DNA from: Nitrospirota bacterium
Lineage (GTDB): Bacteria; Nitrospirota; JACRHJ01
Assembly (NCBI GenBank): GCA_021789495.1
Contig: JAJYJM010000006.1
Location: forward strand, 1-39,145
Direction of reading: 5' to 3'
Length of the DNA: 39,145 bases
The notes under the pieces are model-generated. The model worked only from the letters and a program-made list of their open reading frames with translations, was not told the DNA's origin and did not search any database. The translations under genes were made by a program, and so were the position numbers. This document shows positions 15,020 to 23,170 of the stretch, one piece after another. Numbering within the stretch: position 1 is the first letter of the stretch; each line of letters begins with the position of its first letter.

Positions 15020-16419
15020 CGTTGCCGGCGCACCATTCTTGCCATGAAAAACCCGTCCGTCCCGTGCGGTATCGGAAACGTGCGGACGATGTCGTCAATT
15101 GCCGAATCCCGCGCGGCCTCAGGGAGGAACGGGCGCGGGTCTTCGAGCGCAAACTCCGCATGGCGCGAAAGGAATGTTTCCACGACACCTTCGCCCTCCT
15201 CCGGCTCCGTGGAGCAGACGGAATATACCAGCGTTCCGCCCGGCTTCAGAAGCCCGGAGACGTTCTCAAGCATCGATAGCTGCATCGCCGCCATACGCGC
15301 GATGGCGGCGGGCTTCCTCGTATATTTTATCTCAGGCCGCCGCCTTATTATGCCGAGCGCGGTGCAGGGCGCGTCCAGGAGTATGCGGTCGAAACAACCG
15401 GCCCGAAACGGCAGTTCCCCCGCCGCGTCCGCAGCGACGGGAAATATGTTCGGCGCTTTAAGCCGTAGACTATTTTCTTTCAGAAGCGCGAGTTTGTCAA
15501 GGGAGATGTCCATTGAGACGATACGCGCGGAATTCCCGGAGCCGGTCGACCGGCTTCCTATGGACGACAGGTGCGCGCTCTTGCCGCCGGGTGCGGCGCA
15601 GGCGTCGAGGACAAGCTCGCCCGGTTCCGGAGCGACAAGCAGTGATACGAGCTGCGCCGCCTCGTCCTGCACGGAAAACAGACCCTCGTCATATCCCGGA
15701 AGCTCCGTAACCGGCCTGTGAGACTTTAATATAAGCGCGTCCGGCGCGTATCTTCCGGGAGCGGTTTGAATCCCTGCTTCTCCGAATATCTCCGCCAGGG
15801 CCTCCCTGCTCGTGCCCGGCGCATTCGCCCTGACGACGAGCGGGGGCCTTTCGTTCCCCGCCTCCATAAGGGCCTTCGCGCCTTCAAAACCGAAACGCCC
15901 CGTCCACCTCTTCACCAGCCATTTCGGATATGAGAGCCTAAGCGACAGGTAATCGAGAGGATTTTTATCCGGGTCGGGAAATATAACCTTCCCAGGCTCC
16001 CTAAGCATGTTCCTGAGCACGGCGTTCACGAAGCCGCCGGTGGACCGGCTTCGGACATTGCCCGACCGGCCCTCTCCCCTGTCCTCAACTCTTTTTGCCT
16101 GCTCCACCGCCTCGTCCACAGCCGCGCGCGGCGGGATTTTGTCCAGGTAAAGTATCTGATAGGCCGCAAGCCTCAGGATATTGCGTATCTCCGGCTGAAC
16201 CTTCCGTGGGTCTTTTATATAGAACGAAAGCGAATAATCGAGCGCGATGAGGTTTCTTATGACGCCGTAGACGAGCTCTGTCGCAAGACGCCTGTCCCGG
16301 CTGTCGAGGGAGTATTTACGGAACGATTCATGGAGCAGGGTTTCAGCGCGTGACGGTCGACCGGCTTCGGGCCGCACGCGGGAGATGACATATAAAGCGG
16401 CGTCGCGCGCACTATGCAT
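15016..16419 (-). CDS. rsmB: 16S rRNA (cytosine967-C5)-methyltransferase
   Basis: The protein has 467 residues, slightly long for RsmB. An N-terminal NusB-like RNA-binding domain covers roughly residues 1-150 (LATELVYGVIRNLIALDYSL). The C-terminal Rossmann methyltransferase domain has motif I LDACAAPGGKSAHL, motif IV LLDAPCTALGIIRRRPE with the release Cys, and motif VI YSVCSTEPEEGEGV with the catalytic Cys. It methylates C967 of 16S rRNA. Three copies of a GCCGGTC palindrome lie inside the frame, contributing AGRPS near residue 18, SRSTG near 125 and SRSTG near 290; all are plausible surface loops. The gene overlaps the DUF116 gene by eight bases upstream and the PASTA gene by four downstream. 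Confidence 0.94.
   Translation of the reverse strand: MHSARDAALYVISRVRPEAGRPSRAETLLHESFRKYSLDSRDRRLATELVYGVIRNLIALDYSLSFYIKDPRKVQPEIRNILRLAAYQILYLDKIPPRAAVDEAVEQAKRVEDRGEGRSGNVRSRSTGGFVNAVLRNMLREPGKVIFPDPDKNPLDYLSLRLSYPKWLVKRWTGRFGFEGAKALMEAGNERPPLVVRANAPGTSREALAEIFGEAGIQTAPGRYAPDALILKSHRPVTELPGYDEGLFSVQDEAAQLVSLLVAPEPGELVLDACAAPGGKSAHLSSIGSRSTGSGNSARIVSMDISLDKLALLKENSLRLKAPNIFPVAADAAGELPFRAGCFDRILLDAPCTALGIIRRRPEIKYTRKPAAIARMAAMQLSMLENVSGLLKPGGTLVYSVCSTEPEEGEGVVETFLSRHAEFALEDPRPFLPEAARDSAIDDIVRTFPIPHGTDGFFMARMVRRQR
15539..15557. repeat. GCCGGTCGACCGGC palindrome inside rsmB, copy 1
   Basis: GGAGCCGGTCGACCGGCTTC lies between SAM-binding motif I and motif IV and is read as Ser-Arg-Ser-Thr-Gly. 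It differs from a perfect 20-base palindrome only in the left arm. Confidence 0.65.
16031..16054. repeat. GCCGGTGGACCGGC palindrome inside rsmB, copy 2
   Basis: GCCGGTGGACCGGCTTCGG, preceded by GAAGCC, sits at the end of the NusB-like domain and is read as Arg-Ser-Arg-Ser-Thr-Gly-Gly. Confidence 0.6.
16354..16372. repeat. CGGTCGACCGGCTTCGG palindrome inside rsmB, copy 3
   Basis: This copy lies near the start of rsmB. It is read in another phase than the other two copies, as Pro-Glu-Ala-Gly-Arg-Pro-Ser, which shows that the conserved unit is the DNA and not the peptide. Confidence 0.6.
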
Positions 16420-17173
16420 TGGCGGGCGAGATGAAGGTTTCGAGCGCCTCCTTTACGTCGTCCATGTCCACGCGCGTGTTCATGCACGGCCCGAACGGGC
16501 GGTCGTTCAATATCCCTATCACGGGCAGGGGATAGCTGTCCACTATGCCGCTCGTCAGGTCTCTCTCGCAGGCGACGGCTATTATGGCCTTCGGGCGCTT
16601 CTCCTTGATTATCCTCCGGGCCAGCGTCCCGCCCGTGGCGACGGAGAGGTCTACGTTATACCTGTCCGCGACGGCGACAAGTTCTTTTATCTCGCATTTC
16701 CCGCAGCCCTTGCACCGGTGCACGTCGCCGGTAATCTTTATGTTGCACTCGTTTATCTGTATGCAGTGCGGCAGTAGTATCAGGAGCCTGTCGGGCTTCA
16801 CCTTCCCGACGTTCGAGCGGACGAGCTGGTTGTTGACGGCTATGAACGACTGCTGTACCCTGTCGCGGGATATTCCCAGGAGCTTTCCCACGAGCACCAT
16901 GAGCGGGAAGAGCACCTTTATAACCACAAACCGAAGCCTCTGGGCGAGGAATATCTCGTGCCCCCGGATGAGCGTGATAATGAGGAGCAATACGCCGGAG
17001 GCGACAATCCCTACGGCCCCGAAGATAATAACCGTCAGGACAGCCGGGAGCAGCGGATTGATATTCCGTAGGCCCACCTGCGGGATATACCACAGGAGCC
17101 ATCCGGTACCGCCGACGAGGCCCATGGTAACTATCAGCAGGGTTATGAATACCCTTTTTTTCGGCTCTTTCAT
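16412..17173 (-). CDS. DUF116 domain membrane protein
   Basis: The protein has 253 residues. Two or three hydrophobic segments fill the first 110 residues (FITLLIVTMGLVGGTGWLLWYI, ILPAVLTVIIFGAVGIVASGVLLLIITLI and VVIKVLFPLMVLVGKLLG). The C-terminal soluble part is a typical DUF116 domain, with LLPHCIQINECNIKIT, the Cys cluster HRCKGCGKCEIKEL, VATGGTLARRIIKEKRPKAIIAVACERDL and DRPFGPCMNT. The conserved Cys residues suggest an Fe-S or zinc site; the function is not known to me. It overlaps fmt by four bases (ATGA) and rsmB by eight, so it is tightly coupled to translation genes. Confidence 0.9.
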   Translation of the reverse strand: MKEPKKRVFITLLIVTMGLVGGTGWLLWYIPQVGLRNINPLLPAVLTVIIFGAVGIVASGVLLLIITLIRGHEIFLAQRLRFVVIKVLFPLMVLVGKLLGISRDRVQQSFIAVNNQLVRSNVGKVKPDRLLILLPHCIQINECNIKITGDVHRCKGCGKCEIKELVAVADRYNVDLSVATGGTLARRIIKEKRPKAIIAVACERDLTSGIVDSYPLPVIGILNDRPFGPCMNTRVDMDDVKEALETFISPANA

Positions 17174-18168
17174 CCCAAACGCTCGCCCGGCGATATTTTA
17201 TGCCCCGCGAGGTACTCCGACGCCTTCATCCTGCGCCCGCCCTCCGGCTGAAGCTCATGAATTACGACCGCGCCTTCCCCTGCGGCGACGACTATGCCGC
17301 CCTTATCGGCTGAAATAATCTCACCCTCTCCCGGCGTTGTGCGCCACCCTCTCCCACTATGGGGCGAGGGTAAAGAGGTTTCACCCTCTCCTTTGATGGG
17401 AGAGGGCCGGGGAGAGGGTGAAACTCCCGCCTTCCAAATCCTCAGCATCTTTCCCGCACGGTATGTATATGCGCCAGGCCAGGGGTCGAGTCCGCGCACC
17501 ATTCTCTCTATCCCGCGCGCCGTCTTCGTCCAGTCAATCTTCCCCGTTTCTTTTTTGAGGATCGGCGCACAGGTCGCCCGCGTATCGTCCTGGGGAACCG
17601 GCTTGAGCCGCCCGGCCCCGAACTCCTCAAGGGTCTTCACTATAAGCCCGGCCCCGATGCGGGAGAGCCGCTCCGTAAGCGTCCCCGCAGTGTCATCCGG
17701 CAGTATCGGCTCTTCCCCGGCCATCAATATCGCCCCGGTATCCATCCCCTCGTCCATCAGCATTATGGTGATGCCGGTCCTCTCGTCGCCGTTTATGATC
17801 GCCCGGTTAATCGGCGCGGCCCCCCTGTATGCCGGGAGCAGGGATGCGTGGATGTTGAAACAGCCGAGCCTTGGTATGTCGAGGATGGCCTTGGGGAGTA
17901 TCTGCCCGAATGCGGCTACGACAAGCGCGTCCGGGCCGCACTTTCTTATTTTCTCTATCGCCTCCGGTTTCTTTACTCTCTCAGGCTGGAAAACCGGCAG
18001 ATTCAGAGATTCCGCCAGTTCCTTTACCGGCGGCGGGACGGGCTTTTTGCTCCGGCCCTTCGGCCTGTCCGGCTGGGTTACCACGAGCGGGATTTCATGC
18101 CCTGCCTTCACAAGGGCATCCAGCGCAGGCACGGCGAAGCCGGGCGTCCCCATGAAGACTATCCTCAA
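17170..18168 (-). CDS. fmt: Methionyl-tRNA formyltransferase
   Basis: The protein has 332 residues against about 310-315 for typical Fmt. The N-terminal formyltransferase domain has IVFMGTPGFAVPALDAL, the catalytic Asn-His region CFNIHASLLPAYRGAAPINRAI and the Asp of MLMDEGMDTGAIL. The C-terminal domain ends ELQPEGGRRMKASEYLAGHKI. It formylates initiator Met-tRNA using 10-formyl-tetrahydrofolate. Residues about 249-283 (beginning GVSPSPRPSPIKGEGE) are translated from a repeat element at 17321-17421, inserted in frame in a loop of the C-terminal domain, and account for the extra length. The start is a TTG at 18166-18168, overlapping the def stop (TTGA). Confidence 0.95.
   Translation of the reverse strand: MRIVFMGTPGFAVPALDALVKAGHEIPLVVTQPDRPKGRSKKPVPPPVKELAESLNLPVFQPERVKKPEAIEKIRKCGPDALVVAAFGQILPKAILDIPRLGCFNIHASLLPAYRGAAPINRAIINGDERTGITIMLMDEGMDTGAILMAGEEPILPDDTAGTLTERLSRIGAGLIVKTLEEFGAGRLKPVPQDDTRATCAPILKKETGKIDWTKTARGIERMVRGLDPWPGAYTYRAGKMLRIWKAGVSPSPRPSPIKGEGETSLPSPHSGRGWRTTPGEGEIISADKGGIVVAAGEGAVVIHELQPEGGRRMKASEYLAGHKISPGERLG
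17321..17421. repeat. TCACCCTCTCC/GGAGAGGGTGA palindromic repeat inside fmt
   Basis: The element starts TCACCCTCTCC and ends GGAGAGGGTGA, and contains at least three CACCCTCTCC units and their inverted partners. The rightmost 46 bases (about 17378-17423) form a neat hairpin with arms TTTCACCCTCTCC and GGAGAGGGTGAAA. It stays free of stop codons in the fmt frame. Repeats of this SPSPRPSPIKGEGE-encoding kind are widespread in proteobacterial genomes as far as I recall. Confidence 0.8.
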
Positions 18169-18683
18169 ATGGCCGCCTTGTCTTCTTTCAGGTTCTTTCT
18201 GACCCTGCGCTTGAATAGGCCGCGCTTCAGGGGGCTTATCCGGTCTATGAAGAGCACGCCGTTCAAGTGATCTATCTCGTGCTGGAAGGCGCGGGCAAGA
18301 AGCCCCTCGCCTGATACCTCGTATGGCTTGCCCTCCCTGTCCGTCGCCTTCACGCGGACTTTGGCAAAGCGCGTAACGACGGATTGGAAGTCCGAGACGC
18401 TAAGGCACCCTTCCTCTCCGTTCTGTTCGCCTTCCGTGGAGATTATTTCCGGGTTCACAAGCACCATAAGCGGAGACTCCTCGTCCTTCGTGGACACGTC
18501 GATAACCGCAAGCCTGAGCGGTATCCCTACCTGCGGGGCGGCCAGGCCCACGCCCGGCGCGGCGTACATCGTCTCTATCATGTCGTCTATAAGCTTCCGG
18601 ATTTCCGGGGTTATTTCGGCCACCGGCCTCGATTTCCTCCGGAGAGTAGGGTCGGGATATTTTCTTATTTCAAGAACAGCCAA
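18165..18683 (-). CDS. def: Peptide deformylase
   Basis: From the TTG at 18681-18683 the protein has 172 residues, the usual length. The three metal-site motifs are present: GVGLAAPQVG, EGCLSVSD (Cys ligand) and QHEIDHLNG (two His ligands and the catalytic Glu). It removes the formyl group from nascent N-formylmethionine, so it works with fmt downstream, which it overlaps by four bases. I prefer this TTG because a GGGAGG ribosome site (18690-18695) lies six bases before it and the product begins LAVLEIRKYPDP, the standard start. An ATG at 18710 lies inside a dispersed repeat, and a longer frame from 18806 is translated repeat, so both look spurious. Confidence 0.95.
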   Translation of the reverse strand: MAVLEIRKYPDPTLRRKSRPVAEITPEIRKLIDDMIETMYAAPGVGLAAPQVGIPLRLAVIDVSTKDEESPLMVLVNPEIISTEGEQNGEEGCLSVSDFQSVVTRFAKVRVKATDREGKPYEVSGEGLLARAFQHEIDHLNGVLFIDRISPLKRGLFKRRVRKNLKEDKAAI

Positions 18684-18705
18684 AACCTGCCTCCCGGCTG
18701 AAGAT

Positions 18706-18782
18706 GTCATTAGCGAGGAGCAAATGCGACGCGGCAATCCCGGCCTTAAAACCTGGGATTGCTTCGCCACGCTCGCAATGAC
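18706..18782. repeat. 77-bp dispersed palindromic repeat, family A, copy 2 (def leader)
   Basis: This element begins GTCATTAGCGAG and ends CTCGCAATGAC, and its inner part shares the AAAACCTGGGATTGCTTC block with copy 1 at 4893-4969, at identical length. It lies between the predicted def promoter and the TTG start, so it would form a long hairpin in the def leader, close to but not covering the ribosome site. Confidence 0.8.
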
Positions 18783-18796
18783 ACTAATATATTGTA

Positions 18797-18825
18797 TTTG
18801 TATCACTTCCGGCGCGAAAATTCAA
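18797..18825 (-). promoter_or_regulatory. Possible promoter of the def-fmt operon
   Basis: On the minus strand TTGAAT (18820-18825), a 17-base spacer and TACAAA (18797-18802) are present. The match is moderate, and clpB readthrough could also transcribe def. Confidence 0.4.
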
Positions 18826-18844
18826 GATAAAGGCGCCGGTCAAT

Positions 18845-21445
18845 TTACGCCGCCTCGGCCTCAACCATCCGGCGGAATACGAGCCGCCCGCCCTCCACGT
18901 CCGCCTGAACCGTATCGCCCTCCTTGAACTGCCCTTCGAGTATCTTCATGGCGAGCGGGTTCAGTATTTCGCGCTGTATCGTGCGCTTGAGGGGCCTTGC
19001 GCCGTATGCCGGGTCGTATCCCATCGTCACCAGCATCTCCCTTGCCGCCGGGGTCAATACGATGTTCAGCCTCTTCCGGGCGATATGCTTTTGCAGGAGC
19101 TTAAGCTGAATATCCACTATTCTCTTCAACTGCTCCTCGGAGAGCGGGTGGAATATTATTATGTCGTCTATGCGGTTTAAAAACTCCGGCTTGAAATGGT
19201 CCTTCAAGGCCTCGGACACGAGCCCTCGCATCTCGTCTTCGGTCTTCGCCTCCTGTATGAACCGGCTCCCGATGTTGGACGTCATGATGACTACGGTATT
19301 CCTGCAGTCAACCGTGCGCCCGTGGCCGTCGGTCAGCCTGCCATCCTCAAGAAGCTGCAACAGCACATTGAAGACCTCCGGATGCGCCTTCTCTATCTCG
19401 TCGAAGAGTATCACGGAATAAGGCCTTCTGCGCACCGCCTCTGTCAGCTGGCCGCCCTCCTCGAAGCCCACGTATCCCGGAGGCGCGCCTATAAGCCTCG
19501 ACACCGTATGCTTCTCCTGGTATTCGGACATGTCTATCCTGACCATCGCCTTCTCGTCGTCGAAGAGAAACTCCGACAGCGCCCGCGCAAGCTCCGTTTT
19601 TCCTACACCCGTAGGCCCAAGGAATATGAAGGAGCCTATCGGCCTCTGAGGGTCCTGAATCCCCGCCCTCGCGCGGCGCACGGCGTCCGATACCGCCTGC
19701 ACGGCCTCTTCCTGCCCGACAATCCTCTCGCCGAGCCGCTCTTCCATCTTCGTGAGCTTTGCGGCCTCGCCTTCGAGCATTTTCGATACCGGCACGCCCG
19801 TCCATTTCGAGACAATCCCGGCGATGTCCTCGTCGTCCACTTCTTCCTTCAGAAGCGACCCCTGCGCCTGAAGGGAAGCCAGGGCCTCGTTCCGTCCCTG
19901 AAGACCCTTGTTCAGTTCCACGATAGTCCCGTAGCGAAGCTCCGCCGCGCGGCCCAGGTTCCCCTCGCGTTCGGCGCGTTCCGCATCGGCCTTTGCCTGC
20001 TCCAGTTTCTCCTTAAGCTCGCGTATCTTTTTTATCGCCTCTTTCTCGTTCATCCATCGGGCGTGAAGTCCGGAGCGTTTTTCGGAAAGCTCCGAAATCT
20101 CTTTCTCTATACCGCTTAACCGCTCCCTGGATGCCTTGTCTTTTTCCTTTTTTACCGCCTGCTGCTCTATCTGTAGACGTCTTAACGTCCTGCCCAGCTC
20201 GTCGAGCTCCGTGGGCATGGAGTCTATCTCCATGCGGAGTTTCGACGCCGCCTCGTCGATTAGGTCTATGGCCTTGTCCGGGAGGAAACGGTCGGTTATG
20301 TAGCGGCTGGAAAGCATCGCCGCCGCGATGAGTGCGGAATCCTTTATCCGCACGCCGTGGTGGACTTCGTAGCGCTCCTTGAGGCCGCGCAGTATAGAGA
20401 CCGTATCGTCCACGTCAGGCTCCTGCACCATCACAGGCTGGAAACGCCGCTCAAGGGCCGGGTCTTTCTCTATGTGTTTCCTGTATTCGTCTATGGTCGT
20501 CGCGCCGACGCACCGAAGCTCGCCCCTGGCAAGGGCGGGCTTTAGCATGTTCGAGGCGTCCACAGCCCCTTCCGCCGCGCCCGCTCCGACAAGCGTATGC
20601 ATCTCGTCGATAAAAAGGACAATCTTCCCCTGGGACTCATCCACGGCCTTGAGCACCGCCTTCAGCCTGTCCTCGAACTCGCCCCGGAACTTTGCACCCG
20701 CGATAAGCGCGCCCATGTCGAGTGCGACGACACGCTTGTCCTTAAGACCTTCCGGCACGTCCCCGGCGATTATCCTCTGGGCGAGGCCCTCGACTATCGC
20801 CGTCTTGCCGACGCCCGGCTCGCCTATCAATACCGGGTTGTTCTTCGTCCTTCGGGAGAGCACCTGTATCACCCGGCGGACCTCCTCGTCCCGGCCTATC
20901 ACCGGGTCGAGTTTCCCCTTGCGCGCGAGGTCGGTCAGGTCTCGTCCATATTTAGTAAGGGCCTCGTATTTCCCTTCCGGGTTCTGGTCGGTAACCCGCT
21001 CCGAACCCCGTATTTCCTTCAATGCCGAGAGTATACTCTCCCTCTTTGCGCCCGCCTCCTTAAGGAGTCTGCCCGCCGCGCCGTCGTCTTCCGCCATAGC
21101 CAGAAGAAGGTGCTCCGTGGAGACGTACTCGTCCTTCAAGCCGTCCATCTCCCGCGCCGCCCGGTCAAGAATCTTGTTCAGCCTCGGCGTTACATATACC
21201 TGCCACATCGCACCGGAACCGGATACTTTCGGCATCCGCTCAAGCTCCGAGATAACGCCGCCTTCGAGCACCCTTAAGTCCGCGCCGAGCCTCTTTAAAA
21301 TCGGCGGCACAACGCCCTCTTCCTGCCTCAGGAGGGCCAGCAACAGATGCTCCGCGTCCACCTGCTGGTAACCGCGCCTGCCCGCCTCGTCCTGAGCGGC
21401 CATCACCGCTTCCTGCGCCTTTACCGTAAATTTATCGAGCCGCAT
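18845..21445 (-). CDS. clpB: ATP-dependent disaggregase ClpB
   Basis: The 866-residue protein has the full ClpB plan. An N-domain ([21 protein letters not shown]) precedes the first AAA domain with Walker A GEPGVGKT near residue 205 and Walker [16 protein letters not shown]. The coiled-coil M domain spans about residues 400-530 ([21 protein letters not shown] and following Lys/Glu-rich helices). The second AAA domain has Walker A GPTGVGKT near residue 602 and [10 protein letters not shown]. There is no ClpP-binding IGF loop that I can see, as expected for ClpB. It extracts proteins from aggregates together with DnaK. It is the last gene of the hsp20-dnaJ-hspR-clpB run, 63 bases after hspR, a gap that contains a family B repeat. 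Confidence 0.96.
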   Translation of the reverse strand: MRLDKFTVKAQEAVMAAQDEAGRRGYQQVDAEHLLLALLRQEEGVVPPILKRLGADLRVLEGGVISELERMPKVSGSGAMWQVYVTPRLNKILDRAAREMDGLKDEYVSTEHLLLAMAEDDGAAGRLLKEAGAKRESILSALKEIRGSERVTDQNPEGKYEALTKYGRDLTDLARKGKLDPVIGRDEEVRRVIQVLSRRTKNNPVLIGEPGVGKTAIVEGLAQRIIAGDVPEGLKDKRVVALDMGALIAGAKFRGEFEDRLKAVLKAVDESQGKIVLFIDEMHTLVGAGAAEGAVDASNMLKPALARGELRCVGATTIDEYRKHIEKDPALERRFQPVMVQEPDVDDTVSILRGLKERYEVHHGVRIKDSALIAAAMLSSRYITDRFLPDKAIDLIDEAASKLRMEIDSMPTELDELGRTLRRLQIEQQAVKKEKDKASRERLSGIEKEISELSEKRSGLHARWMNEKEAIKKIRELKEKLEQAKADAERAEREGNLGRAAELRYGTIVELNKGLQGRNEALASLQAQGSLLKEEVDDEDIAGIVSKWTGVPVSKMLEGEAAKLTKMEERLGERIVGQEEAVQAVSDAVRRARAGIQDPQRPIGSFIFLGPTGVGKTELARALSEFLFDDEKAMVRIDMSEYQEKHTVSRLIGAPPGYVGFEEGGQLTEAVRRRPYSVILFDEIEKAHPEVFNVLLQLLEDGRLTDGHGRTVDCRNTVVIMTSNIGSRFIQEAKTEDEMRGLVSEALKDHFKPEFLNRIDDIIIFHPLSEEQLKRIVDIQLKLLQKHIARKRLNIVLTPAAREMLVTMGYDPAYGARPLKRTIQREILNPLAMKILEGQFKEGDTVQADVEGGRLVFRRMVEAEAA

Positions 21446-21447
21446 AA

Positions 21448-21503
21448 AACCCCCGTCTTACTTGCTCCGAAAGTCTCCGGATTCCCGCCCGCGCGGGAAT
21501 GAC
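21448..21503. repeat. Dispersed palindromic repeat, family B, diverged copy between hspR and clpB
   Basis: The right half (21470-21503) reads AAAGTCTCCGGATTCCCGCC followed by CGCGCGGGAATGAC, with a GC-rich stem. The left half is weak (CCCCCGTC). It lies in the 63-bp gap just before the clpB start codon. Confidence 0.6.
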
Positions 21504-21508
21504 GCCCG

Positions 21509-21898
21509 TTACCCTTTATTCACTTTCACCTTTATAATCTCCCCCTCCGGCAACTTCGCCAGGGGGTGCTTCATCTCCTCCTCGCGGCGCGAAAGCTCAC
21601 GCATAAACTCCTCGCGCATCTCGAACACCATGTGCTCCATTTCGTCCTGGAGCTTCTGCATCCTCTCGCGCATCGAGAGTATGACTTCCACACCGGCGAG
21701 GTTCACACCCATGTCGCGGGTAAGATTAATTATCGCCCGGATGCGCTCGACGTCTTCTTCGGAATACATCCTGACGCCCGCGCGCCGGAATGGATGCACG
21801 AAACCCTCGCGTTCATAAAGCCTTAGCGTCTGCGGGTGCACGCCGAGCATCTCGGAAACAACGCTTATCATGTATACGGCAGTCTGTCTTTTAACCAT
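21509..21898 (-). CDS. hspR: MerR-family heat-shock repressor HspR
   Basis: This 129-residue protein has a winged-helix MerR DNA-binding domain at the N-terminus (YMISVVSEMLGVHPQTLRLYEREGFVHPFRRAGVRMYSEEDVERI) followed by a long dimerization helix rich in Glu/Met/Arg. It lacks a metal or drug binding domain, which is the HspR pattern. HspR represses heat-shock operons by binding HAIR elements (CTTGAGT-N7-ACTCAAG) and in actinobacteria uses DnaK as co-repressor. A HAIR-like site lies on the promoter of this operon (23646-23666), so the protein most likely represses its own operon. It follows dnaJ by 60 bases and precedes clpB. Confidence 0.9.
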   Translation of the reverse strand: MVKRQTAVYMISVVSEMLGVHPQTLRLYEREGFVHPFRRAGVRMYSEEDVERIRAIINLTRDMGVNLAGVEVILSMRERMQKLQDEMEHMVFEMREEFMRELSRREEEMKHPLAKLPEGEIIKVKVNKG

Positions 21899-21958
21899 TC
21901 CGCAACCCCGTCCCCGGCGCCGTAAACCGCGCCCCCGCTAAGTAAAAAATGCTTGTAA

Positions 21959-23170
21959 TCACGCCGCGCCTTTCCCGCGCCTGAAACCGCTGAAGCCGAT
22001 TCCCGCGCGCGGGTTCTGCGGGGCATGGCTCATAAAATCCCTGAGGGCGGACTTCGCATGTTCGCTCAAGGAAGACGGCACGGCCACCTTCACGCGCACG
22101 TATTGGTCGCCCGCTCCGGCCTTGCCGAGGTGCGGCGCGCCCTTTCCCCGGAGGCGGAATTCCTGGCCGGACTGGGTCCCCGGCGGGATGGTCATGGTTA
22201 CAATCCCGTCCTTTGTCGGCACGTCCACCTTCGCGCCCAGCGCGGCCTCGGAAAAGGTTATCGGTATTTCGCTGTAGAGGTCGTCGTCGCGTCTTTCAAA
22301 GTATGGATGCCTGCGGACCCTGGTTACGATATACAAATCGCCCGGAGGCCCGCCGTTCACTCCCGGGCCGCCCATGCCGGGGAGCCTGACTTTCGAACCG
22401 TTATCCACCCCCGGCGGTATCTTTACCGTAAGGTTCTCGGCCTTGGGGACATAACCGCTGCCGCCGCATGTCCTGCACGCCTCCTTCACGTTCCCCGCTC
22501 CGCCGCAGCGCGGGCACGTCCTGTTTATACTGAACATACCGCGCCCGCCCTTTATCTGGCCAGTGCCGCCGCAGTCCGGACAGTTCCTTGGCGCGGTCCC
22601 GGGCTGTGTCCCCGTGCCGCCGCAGGAGGCGCAGGGAACTTCGCGCCGCAGGTTAAGCTGGGCGGTCGTCCCGAAAAGGGCGTCCTCGAAATTCACTTCC
22701 ATTGTGGTGGACGTATCCTCGCCCTTCATCGGGCCGGAAGGCCCGAAACCGGCAGACCGGCCTCCAAACAGGCCGGACAATATATCATCAAACCCTCCGG
22801 CCCCGAAACCGGCAGCCCCGCCATGCGCGAATCCTTCAAAATCTTCCGGCCTGAAACCGGCGGACCGGCCCCCGCCGGGCCCGTATTCATACCGGAATCC
22901 CCCTGCGCCTGCCCCCGGCCTGAAGCCGTCAGATTGGCCTTGGTCGAAGGCGGCGTGGCCGAACTGGTCGTACATCCCGCGTTTTTTGACGTCGGAGAGA
23001 ACATCGTAGGCCTCGCCTATTTCCTTGAACTTGCGCTCCGCATCCTTGTCGCCGGGGTTGACGTCCGGATGAAATTTACGGGCAAGCTTCCTGTACGCCT
23101 TTTTTATTTCCTTTTCGTCCGAGGTCTTCGGGACTCCAAGCACCTCGTAATAATCCCTTTTCCCGGCCAT
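21959..23170 (-). CDS. dnaJ: Molecular chaperone DnaJ (J-domain, zinc-finger type)
   Basis: The 403-residue protein is a class A J-protein, somewhat longer than the usual 375-380. The J-domain covers residues 5-70 with the HPD triad in [21 protein letters not shown] Gly/Phe-rich linker of unusual length and composition (about 78-150) contains GRSAGF twice. The zinc region has four CxxCxGxG motifs ([32 protein letters not shown]). It delivers substrates to DnaK and stimulates its ATPase; dnaK and grpE are not in this window. The linker is built partly from degenerate palindrome copies (22744-22939). Its start abuts the hsp20 stop. Confidence 0.95.
   Translation of the reverse strand: MAGKRDYYEVLGVPKTSDEKEIKKAYRKLARKFHPDVNPGDKDAERKFKEIGEAYDVLSDVKKRGMYDQFGHAAFDQGQSDGFRPGAGAGGFRYEYGPGGGRSAGFRPEDFEGFAHGGAAGFGAGGFDDILSGLFGGRSAGFGPSGPMKGEDTSTTMEVNFEDALFGTTAQLNLRREVPCASCGGTGTQPGTAPRNCPDCGGTGQIKGGRGMFSINRTCPRCGGAGNVKEACRTCGGSGYVPKAENLTVKIPPGVDNGSKVRLPGMGGPGVNGGPPGDLYIVTRVRRHPYFERRDDDLYSEIPITFSEAALGAKVDVPTKDGIVTMTIPPGTQSGQEFRLRGKGAPHLGKAGAGDQYVRVKVAVPSSLSEHAKSALRDFMSHAPQNPRAGIGFSGFRRGKGAA
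22744..22939. repeat. Four degenerate GCCGGTC-type palindrome copies in the dnaJ linker
   Basis: Copies lie at about 22744-22765 (GAAACCGGCAGACCGGCC), 22803-22820, 22853-22870 (GAAACCGGCGGACCGGCC) and 22922-22939, spaced 50-69 bases apart. They translate to GRSAGF and similar runs. The match to the clean palindrome is partial and the region is GC- and Gly-rich, so some similarity may be coding bias. Confidence 0.4.

Noticed and set aside
18683-18806. Extended N-terminus for peptide deformylase from 18806 (MIQIQYISV...)
   Set aside because: The extra residues are the translation of the 77-bp dispersed repeat and of the promoter region; the TTG at 18683 has a good ribosome site and the standard N-terminus.
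19196-20119. Plus-strand open frame of about 300 codons opposite clpB
   Set aside because: The clpB reading is unambiguous on the minus strand, and the plus frame is only its shadow.
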